Assembly: GCA_947599755.1 (NCBI GenBank)
Contig: CANQFO010000032.1
Location: 1 to 10,946 of the forward strand
Direction of reading: 5' to 3'
From: an uncultured Bacilli bacterium
GTDB taxonomy: Bacteria; Bacillota_I; Bacilli_A; RF39; UBA660
DNA length: 10,946 nt
The position numbers and the translations under genes were made by a program. Shown piece by piece: positions 6,334-10,946 of this stretch (position 1 is the first letter of the stretch; the number at the start of each line of letters is the position of its first letter). Below the pieces are notes generated by a model. It did not search any database. It worked only from the letters and a program-made list of their open reading frames with translations, and was not told the DNA's origin.

Positions 6334-6371
6334 TTCTTTTCCTCCTTTTTTCTTTCAATTAAGTTTTTTGC

Positions 6372-7604
6372 TTAATTATTTTCAGAAAAAATGGCTTGTA
6401 TTGTTCTTTTTATTTCTTCTTTTATTGGCCAAATATTCCCTTGTGTTTTTAATGATATATCTGTTGCTTTTTCATCAATTGATGATTGACTGTTACTAAA
6501 TTCTGAGAGATTGATTCCTAATGATTTTGTATTTCCATATTCAAATATTCCTGAGATCATTCCATCTTCTGTTATTGTTATTCCCTCTAATCCTTTTTGT
6601 TCTATCACTATAGTCCCTTTGCATTCTGATAGACCTGTATCTGTTATTTCATATTTCTTTAATTCAGATCTAGATAATGCACCAGATCGTGATACAACTA
6701 TATAATCTTTTTCTTTTCCTGTTTGACTTTTTTCATGATAAAAAGCAATTCCTTGTACTGCTCCTGGTAAATCATTTGAAATAATTGTTGGGTTTGCTGT
6801 TATTGTTTTCTTTTTCTTATCTACTGTTAAATCATAAGCAATTAAGCTTCCTGATCCTGTATAGGTAGAAACATATAATTTATCTTTATAATAGTAGCAA
6901 GTAGCAGCATCTTTATTATTGATTAATTCATCTAAATCGATATTATTTGAAAGTAAAACATTGCGGAAATCAGAATTTGTTTGTTGATCATTTAAATTAA
7001 TCATATATTGTCCTTTATAGTGAGAGGATTTTTTTATTTCATCTATTGCTTTGGAAATAATTGAGTAATTGTATGAATTTATTTTTCCATTACTACCAGT
7101 TACATATAATATATTTTCTTTTTTATCATATGTTATTCCTCCAACATGAGCAGTATTGGTTAATTCTATGTAACCTTCATATTTTCCTGTTTTTCCATTA
7201 TACATATATATTCTGGAATTTTTTCCTTCTTTACTATATGCTGTTACGGCAATATTTCCATTAATTAGTGTATATCCTTGTGGAGTAAATCCTTCTTCTT
7301 TAATATTATTGTAGTCAAACATTTCTACTGTTATTTGTGATAATTGATTTAATTTTATTGCTAAAGATGTATCTCCTAATGCAGCAGCTAATTTTATTGC
7401 ATTATTATTTACTTCTTCAAGCTTATTTCCTGCTTGATGATATTTTTGAATGACTTCTTCAATATTATAATTTAGGGCTTCTTTTGGTATATCTGATTGT
7501 AATTCATTTATTTTACTTTTTCCTTTATAATAGTAACTTGTCATATCAATGATTTTGGTTTTTATTGAATTAAATGATGATGTATCTATATCTATTTCTT
7601 TCAC
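6372..7604 (-). CDS. ESX-like N-terminus fused to predicted beta-propeller (putative T7SS-exported protein)
   Basis: 410 residues starting at GTG (7604-7602), supported by AAGGTGA 5 bases upstream and by the lack of a better ATG. Residues 1-100 are helical, without signal peptide, and resemble the N-terminal ESX/LXG-type domain of T7SS substrates. From about 105 the sequence turns to repeated beta strands with blade-like motifs: TPQGYTLINGNIAVTAY (107-123), RIYMYNGKTG (131-140), AHVGGITYD (152-160), ILYVTGSNGKINSY (165-178), KLYVSTY (242-248), VQGIAF (283-288) and LEGITITEDG (339-348). Such QGI/GGI/EGI strands with aspartate or glycine turns suggest a six- or seven-bladed propeller like the SMP-30, phytase or SdiA-regulated superfamilies. 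No nuclease or protease motif is seen. The gene lies between a coiled-coil partner and a lipoprotein. Enzyme, adhesin or toxin are all open. Confidence 0.72.
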   Translation of the reverse strand: MKEIDIDTSSFNSIKTKIIDMTSYYYKGKSKINELQSDIPKEALNYNIEEVIQKYHQAGNKLEEVNNNAIKLAAALGDTSLAIKLNQLSQITVEMFDYNNIKEEGFTPQGYTLINGNIAVTAYSKEGKNSRIYMYNGKTGKYEGYIELTNTAHVGGITYDKKENILYVTGSNGKINSYNYSIISKAIDEIKKSSHYKGQYMINLNDQQTNSDFRNVLLSNNIDLDELINNKDAATCYYYKDKLYVSTYTGSGSLIAYDLTVDKKKKTITANPTIISNDLPGAVQGIAFYHEKSQTGKEKDYIVVSRSGALSRSELKKYEITDTGLSECKGTIVIEQKGLEGITITEDGMISGIFEYGNTKSLGINLSEFSNSQSSIDEKATDISLKTQGNIWPIKEEIKRTIQAIFSENN

Positions 7605-7623
7605 GTATTCACCTTCTACTCAC

Positions 7624-7998
7624 TTAAACTTGCCTTGTTATATAATTTCTATATGCTTCATCATAGCGTTTTTGGTTTTCTTCTCTTTCCTCTTCATATT
7701 CTTCCATTTTTTTTGTTATTGCATTTTGGCATTCTATTAAATCCCTTAAAATAGAATTAAATTCTAAGGATAATTCTTCTAATTTTCCATCATCAAATGA
7801 TTTTTTGTTTGTATTTAATATGACTTTATTTTCAACTTCATTTGATGCTTCTTTGCATGTAGAAATTAGCTCATTTAATATTGGTTTACATGATGAAATT
7901 TTTATGTTATAAGAATCAATTTTTTCTATTTTTTCTGTATATTCATTTATTAATTCACTATACTCTACCATTAATTTTCGATAATATTCAGTATCCAT
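7624..7998 (-). CDS. DUF5082-like coiled-coil partner protein of T7SS cassette
   Basis: A 124-residue, almost wholly helical and highly charged protein. The N-terminal coiled coil (about 3-60) has the Tyr/Glu/Lys-rich look of YxiB-type DUF5082 proteins that precede LXG toxins in Bacillus, and a second long Glu-rich coil covers about 72-115. There is no membrane segment. It starts 37 bases after the double-WXG gene, with AAAGGAT about 8 bases before the ATG, and ends 19 bases before the propeller gene. Likely role by position: it binds the helical N-terminus of the next protein and helps its delivery to the secretion ATPase. The family assignment is from overall resemblance, not from a diagnostic motif. 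Confidence 0.7.
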   Translation of the reverse strand: MDTEYYRKLMVEYSELINEYTEKIEKIDSYNIKISSCKPILNELISTCKEASNEVENKVILNTNKKSFDDGKLEELSLEFNSILRDLIECQNAITKKMEEYEEEREENQKRYDEAYRNYITRQV

Positions 7999-8035
7999 CA
8001 GTAATATCCTTTCTTATCAAGCATTAATTTTTATT

Positions 8036-8659
8036 CTAACCTCCATAATTTCTTAAGGCTTGAGTAATATTTTCTGCTATGTTATTTAACATTTCTTCAT
8101 AATTTGTAAATTTTGTATTAAAATTGGCGAAAAAGTCTTCATATTCACTTCTTTTATCTCCTGCTAACCAGTTATTGAAAATAGAATCTTTTGCACTTCC
8201 AAAAAGATTTTTTAATTCTTCAAATGTCTTTGTGGCATTATTTAATTTATTTTTACCTTCTATTGCTATTTCTGTAATGTTTACTGTGTCTGTATTATCT
8301 TTATATTCTGCTTTAGTTGCGACTACTACATCGTCTGAAAGTGGTGATGGAATTTCTACTGATGATCCATTTGCACTTTGAATTTCTCTATAATAAATTC
8401 CTACTTGATATGCAGCAATTGCCATTTCTGCCATTTTTTGACGAAATAATACCATTTCATTATGCACATGAACAATATTATTGATTTGTACTCCTGCATC
8501 TGTTCCTTTCCAGCAACTTGTTAAGATATCATATGCACTTGTTAAGTCTTGTATAATTGAATATGCTGAGGATGTTTGTCCATTTGTAACGTTTTTTAAT
8601 AAATTTTTAGCATCATCTAATAGTAATTGAATATCTTCTACTTTGTGATTTAAACTCAT
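8036..8659 (-). CDS. Protein with two WXG100-type modules in tandem
   Basis: 207 residues, about twice the usual WXG100 length. The first half (1-97) is helical around SCWKGTDAG (48-56), an exact Trp-x-Gly turn at W50-G52. Residues 98-128 form a polar linker. The second half (about 130-207) has NWLAGDKRSEYEDFFANF (163-180) at the equivalent turn, one residue longer (Trp164, Gly167), followed by a helix and a terminal YGG. The layout suggests an EsxA/EsxB-like pair fused into one chain. No signal peptide or membrane segment is present. It is first in the operon, with AAGGAGG about 6 bases before the ATG and a near-consensus promoter at 8686-8714. Expected role from family: secreted or export-guiding T7SS component. 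Confidence 0.82.
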   Translation of the reverse strand: MSLNHKVEDIQLLLDDAKNLLKNVTNGQTSSAYSIIQDLTSAYDILTSCWKGTDAGVQINNIVHVHNEMVLFRQKMAEMAIAAYQVGIYYREIQSANGSSVEIPSPLSDDVVVATKAEYKDNTDTVNITEIAIEGKNKLNNATKTFEELKNLFGSAKDSIFNNWLAGDKRSEYEDFFANFNTKFTNYEEMLNNIAENITQALRNYGG

Positions 8660-8685
8660 AATTTTCCTCCTTATTTTCTATTATC

Positions 8686-8714
8686 ATTATATTTTCTTTC
8701 CTCTTCTTTGGCAA
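8686..8714 (-). promoter_or_regulatory. Sigma-A promoter of the second T7SS-like cassette
   Basis: TTGCCA (8709-8714) and a perfect TATAAT (8686-8691) lie 17 bases apart on the minus strand, the best promoter in the window. The leader would be about 20 bases. Its -35 (TTGCC) resembles that of the first cassette's promoter. A second TATAAT (8717-8722) lies just upstream with a poor -35. Confidence 0.75.
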
Positions 8715-8730
8715 TGATTATACTTTTTAT

Positions 8731-8760
8731 TTACATTTATTTACATTTATTTACATTTAC
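8731..8760. repeat. Three tandem 10-bp repeats at the end of the glycosyltransferase gene
   Basis: TTACATTTAT occurs twice and TTACATTTAC once, head to tail, with a degenerate fourth copy at 8721-8730. The last copy contains the stop codon of the minus-strand glycosyltransferase gene. The repeats lie upstream of the second cassette's promoter. They may be simple slippage in A+T-rich DNA or a helically phased protein-binding site. Confidence 0.8.
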
Positions 8761-9755
8761 TTCAATAATTCTTCATAAATCTTTTTTAATTGTTCTCCTA
8801 CTTTTTTTATATCTCTTTCTTCTGCTACTTTATATGCGTTTTCTACAAGTGATGGTAATTCTTTATTTATTATTTTTTTGATTTTCATTTCAAATTCATC
8901 TATTGTTTTCGCTTTATAAACATTTTTTCCGTCTTCTAACCAACCTTCGAATATAGGGATATCTCTTATTAATGCATTACATTTGCAAGCACAGGCTTCT
9001 ATAATTGGAATTCCTTCTGTCTCTTCATATGTTGGAAAAAGATATAAATCACAACCATTTAGGGCTTCTTTAATTTTTTTTTGTTCTACATGACCTGCAA
9101 ATTTTAAATTTGGAAGTTTTGTTTGAACAGCTTTTTTTACTGGATTAGTTGCAACTGCTAAGGGGCTATGTCCAAACCAAATAAATTTGTACTCTGGTAA
9201 TCTCTTTGCTAATTCTACAAAATCTACTATTCCTTTTCTTTCAATATATAATCCTATCCCTACGATTACTTTGTCTTCTTTTTTGTAATGATATTTCTTT
9301 CGAAATTCTATCCCTGCATTTTTTTCTTCTTTAAATAAATCTAGATCAATTCCATTTGATATGGCATATATTTTCTTTTTGATTCCATACCTTTCTAATA
9401 TTTTTTTCGAATATGGGGTTGGGGTAATAATTACATCACCTAAGTTATAGCATTTTATAATCCATTTTTTAAATATTGGTGCTGTTTGTTTTGCTAAAAT
9501 AAATCCATTTCTATAGTCTTCTTCTGTTGAATGAGCATGGTAGACTACTTTTTTTCCTTTTTTATGAGCTTTTTTTGCTAATTGATAGGATTTTGGTCCA
9601 TACATGTTTAAATGGATAATGTCATAGTCATCCAATGGATTTGTTGTATATTCTATCTTTTCTGTTTCTAGTGATTTGATTTGATGTTGAATTGCTTTTC
9701 CTAATCCACTTACTGAGATGATTTTTTCTCCTTCTGTATATAATAATATTTTCAT
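8757..9755 (-). CDS. GT4 glycosyltransferase, CpoA-like glycosyl-diacylglycerol glycosyltransferase
   Basis: 332 residues of GT-B fold, retaining GT4 family. It closely resembles CpoA, the streptococcal enzyme that adds the second sugar to glucosyl-diacylglycerol, in MKILLYTEGE, SGLGKAIQHQ (16-25), VVYHAHSTEEDYRN (70-83), TPTPYSKKILERYGI (111-125), AISNGIDLDLF (131-141), GLYIERKGIVDFVELAKRLP (168-187), FIWFGHSPL (191-199) and RDIPIFEGWLEDG (264-276). The catalytic E-x7-E is Glu245-Glu253 in EETEGIPIIEA. Substrate would be a membrane monoglycosyl-diacylglycerol plus a UDP-sugar at the cytoplasmic face; glucose or galactose as donor cannot be told from sequence. The partner first-sugar transferase, often adjacent in other Firmicutes, is not here. 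It lies 67 bases after prsW and has no terminator of its own. Confidence 0.88.
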   Translation of the reverse strand: MKILLYTEGEKIISVSGLGKAIQHQIKSLETEKIEYTTNPLDDYDIIHLNMYGPKSYQLAKKAHKKGKKVVYHAHSTEEDYRNGFILAKQTAPIFKKWIIKCYNLGDVIITPTPYSKKILERYGIKKKIYAISNGIDLDLFKEEKNAGIEFRKKYHYKKEDKVIVGIGLYIERKGIVDFVELAKRLPEYKFIWFGHSPLAVATNPVKKAVQTKLPNLKFAGHVEQKKIKEALNGCDLYLFPTYEETEGIPIIEACACKCNALIRDIPIFEGWLEDGKNVYKAKTIDEFEMKIKKIINKELPSLVENAYKVAEERDIKKVGEQLKKIYEELLK

Positions 9756-9822
9756 TTAGATCCATTCCTTTTCCTTATTTTGTTTATTTTTGTTTTGCAT
9801 GATTTTTAACATTAATTGCATA

Positions 9823-10530
9823 TTATAATTTTTCGGTTCGTTTTGATATTTGTTTGATTTTTTTTATGGAGTTGATATATAAATTTACTGCAAAAATTAA
9901 TACTACACCCATCCAAAATAGATGTCCTACGACTAGACAATAATCATAGATTCCATGTAAAATTGCGGGAACAAAAATACTTTTATATTTATTTTTTTTC
10001 TCTAGTTTTTTTTCTCCTTTTTTTAAATTTATTTTGGCCATACAGAGATAATATCCCATAAACACTGCATCACATGCATGAGCAGGGACTGAAAGTAATC
10101 CTCTAATAATTCCAATACTTATACTATTATTTAATATTACATATAATATGTTTTCATAACAGGCAAATCCTAGGGATACAAATGTTGCATATACTATCAT
10201 ATCATACATTTGATCAAATTCTTTGTGATTATATCCTAATTTATAAACCATAATCCATTTACAAAATTCTTCTACTAATGCTACTCCAATAAAGGTATAT
10301 ATTATTATTTCTATTGTTGTCATTTCAGCTGTATCTTTATTCATAAAGGGAAGTATTGTTTCCATTATTTCGGAAATAAATACTACAAGGAAACAAGAGA
10401 TGATTCCTAAAAAAAAGAATTTCATTAATAATTTCATTGGTTCTTTTTCACTATCTTTTTTATATATATAACGGCATATTAGTATTACTGGTAAGATTGC
10501 TAGAATGATTAAAATTGTTGATTTATTCAT
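9823..10530 (-). CDS. PrsW-family intramembrane protease
   Basis: 235 residues with about seven or eight membrane segments. The PrsW signatures are present: Glu87-Glu88 in VEEFCKW (86-92), FDQMYDMIVYATFVSLGFAC (105-124) followed by YENILYV (125-131), RGLLSVPAHACDAVFMGYYL (143-162) with His151, and AILHGIYDY (189-197) with His192. These glutamate and histidine residues form the putative metal-dependent active site shared with CPBP-type proteases. In Bacillus, PrsW makes the first cut in an anti-sigma factor (RsiW) in response to envelope stress. No anti-sigma gene is nearby, so the substrate is unknown. AAGGAG precedes the ATG. Expression may be controlled by the attenuator-like leader upstream. 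Confidence 0.9.
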   Translation of the reverse strand: MNKSTILIILAILPVILICRYIYKKDSEKEPMKLLMKFFFLGIISCFLVVFISEIMETILPFMNKDTAEMTTIEIIIYTFIGVALVEEFCKWIMVYKLGYNHKEFDQMYDMIVYATFVSLGFACYENILYVILNNSISIGIIRGLLSVPAHACDAVFMGYYLCMAKINLKKGEKKLEKKNKYKSIFVPAILHGIYDYCLVVGHLFWMGVVLIFAVNLYINSIKKIKQISKRTEKL

Positions 10531-10570
10531 TTTTTACTCCTTTTCTTTTTGCATAATTTTTTATTTTTTC

Positions 10571-10603
10571 TAATAAAAAGTACCAACTGTATAAGTCGGT
10601 ACT
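10571..10603 (-). terminator. Intrinsic terminator inside the prsW leader (attenuator)
   Basis: AGTACC (10579-10584) and ACT (10586-10588) pair with AGT (10594-10596) and GGTACT (10598-10603) around a five-base loop with one internal mismatch. On the minus strand the stem is followed by TTTTTATT (10571-10578). It lies between the promoter at 10682-10710 and the prsW start at 10530, so it would stop transcription before the gene unless disrupted. Confidence 0.7.
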
Positions 10604-10650
10604 AATCTAAATATTTTGGATAGTACCTAACTCCCAAAATTAGGTATTCC
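10598..10650 (-). promoter_or_regulatory. Alternative leader pairing upstream of prsW (candidate riboswitch or attenuator)
   Basis: TACCTAA (10624-10630) pairs with TTAGGTA (10640-10646), extended by GGA/TCC (10618-10620 with 10648-10650), forming a first hairpin. TAGTACC (10621-10627) can instead pair with GGTACTA (10598-10604), which is one side of the terminator stem. The three mutually exclusive pairings are the layout of a terminator/antiterminator switch. I recognise no known riboswitch class or T-box motif, so the signal is unknown. Confidence 0.5.
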
Positions 10651-10672
10651 TTTCTTTTATGCAAGTTTCTTT

Positions 10673-10689
10673 GATATATTGAATATATC
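10673..10689. repeat. Perfect 8-bp palindrome over the prsW -10 region
   Basis: GATATATT-G-AATATATC is a perfect inverted repeat with a single central base. It overlaps the -10 and the transcription start region of the prsW promoter, the typical place for a repressor operator. The half-site TTTGATATATT recurs at 10800-10810 in the divergent promoter. Confidence 0.6.
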
Positions 10690-10710
10690 ATAAAAGTGAT
10701 GCTTTTACAA
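10682..10710 (-). promoter_or_regulatory. Promoter of prsW
   Basis: TTGTAA (10705-10710) and TATATT (10682-10687) lie 17 bases apart on the minus strand, and TGA before the -10 gives an extended -10. The predicted leader is about 145 bases. A perfect palindrome (10673-10689) covers the -10. Confidence 0.65.
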
Positions 10711-10781
10711 GTTACTTTCTATTTTGTTTTGGCAATATGCAAGTGTGTTTCCTAAATTGTCCTAATTTCTTATAAAACATA

Positions 10782-10810
10782 TTGTATCAAGAACAAATGT
10801 TTGATATATT
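10782..10810 (+). promoter_or_regulatory. Promoter of the right-edge gene
   Basis: TTGTAT (10782-10787) and TATATT (10805-10810) are 17 bases apart, with TGA extending the -10. It closely resembles the divergent prsW promoter in all three elements. The leader would be about 55 bases. Together with the prsW leader and promoter this accounts for the 342-base gene-free stretch 10531-10872. Confidence 0.6.
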
Positions 10811-10872
10811 TAATTTGGAACATTTAATAGTTGGGTGATTGCCGAACTTCTTAATTGAAGGGAGGTGAAAAG

Positions 10873-10946
10873 ATGTCAAAAAAAGATTTTCTAATTTTCT
10901 TTTTGATTATCATTATCCTTTTACTTATAGTATTACTATTTGTAAT
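10873..10946 (+). CDS. N-terminus of a membrane-anchored protein, cut by the window edge
   Basis: An ATG with an excellent GGGAGGTG site 5 bases upstream begins a frame of 24 visible residues: Ser-Lys-Lys-Asp followed by an unbroken run of Phe, Leu, Ile and Val. This is a single N-terminal membrane anchor or uncleaved signal, with positive charges placing the N-terminus inside. The rest lies outside the window, so no function can be given. The start is well supported by the ribosome binding site and the promoter at 10782-10810. Confidence 0.7.
   Translation, partial: MSKKDFLIFFLIIIILLLIVLLFV

Noticed and set aside
6511..7264. Two plus-strand open frames within the propeller gene
   Set aside because: They are antisense to a continuous 410-residue minus-strand frame with clear strand motifs and have no start signals.
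7549..8381. Plus-strand frames opposite the DUF5082-like and double-WXG genes
   Set aside because: They are compositional shadows: hydrophobic Phe/Ser-rich products opposite charged helical proteins, without ribosome binding sites.
10571..10650. T-box or a named riboswitch in the prsW leader
   Set aside because: The T-box antiterminator bulge and specifier features, and the conserved cores of riboswitch classes I know, are not present; only the alternative pairing supports regulation.

Overview
The window is very A+T-rich and reads as chromosomal DNA of a low-GC Gram-positive (Bacillota), probably an uncultured gut-type Bacilli or Clostridia lineage. The evidence is strong AGGAGG-type ribosome binding sites, sigma-A-like promoters, a tandem pair of CotZ/CotY/ExsY-family spore coat proteins (implying endospore formation), a RodA-type SEDS glycosyltransferase, a PrsW-type membrane protease and a CpoA-type glycolipid glycosyltransferase. 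Tryptophans checked are TGG and one gene ends in TGA, so the standard code fits. The species cannot be fixed from this sequence. No tRNA, rRNA, transposase, integrase or CRISPR array was seen.

Layout. (1) Positions 1-2096, minus strand: a four-gene type VII secretion (T7SS/ESX-like) effector cassette. A WXG100-like protein is followed by two small helical partners and a large effector cut by the window edge, whose last visible part is an array of near-identical 33-bp (11-residue) repeats. A long perfect hairpin sits between the second and third genes. (2) Positions 2312-3117, plus strand: two CotZ-family coat genes, divergent from the T7SS cassette, with a sporulation-type promoter candidate and a terminator shared with the convergent gene. 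(3) Positions 3255-4615, minus strand: a zinc-ribbon membrane protein with a DUF5684-like C-terminus, and a small unrecognised protein with its own terminator. (4) Positions 4702-5829, plus strand: rodA. (5) Positions 5863-8659, minus strand: a second four-gene T7SS-like cassette. It holds a protein with two WXG-type modules, a DUF5082-like coiled-coil partner, a 410-residue protein joining an ESX-like helical N-terminus to a predicted beta-propeller, and a small putative lipoprotein. (6) Positions 8757-10530, minus strand: a glycolipid GT4 glycosyltransferase and a PrsW-like protease, preceded by a leader that can fold as an attenuator. (7) At the right edge a new plus-strand gene begins with a membrane anchor.

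How it fits together. Most genes concern the cell envelope or what crosses it: secreted effector cassettes, spore coat, peptidoglycan polymerisation, glycolipid synthesis and intramembrane proteolysis. The T7SS core (EssC ATPase, EssA/B, YukD) is absent, so the two cassettes would depend on machinery encoded elsewhere. The least familiar elements are the propeller-bearing T7SS-like cassette with its lipoprotein, the repeat-bearing effector, and the three-hairpin leader upstream of prsW.
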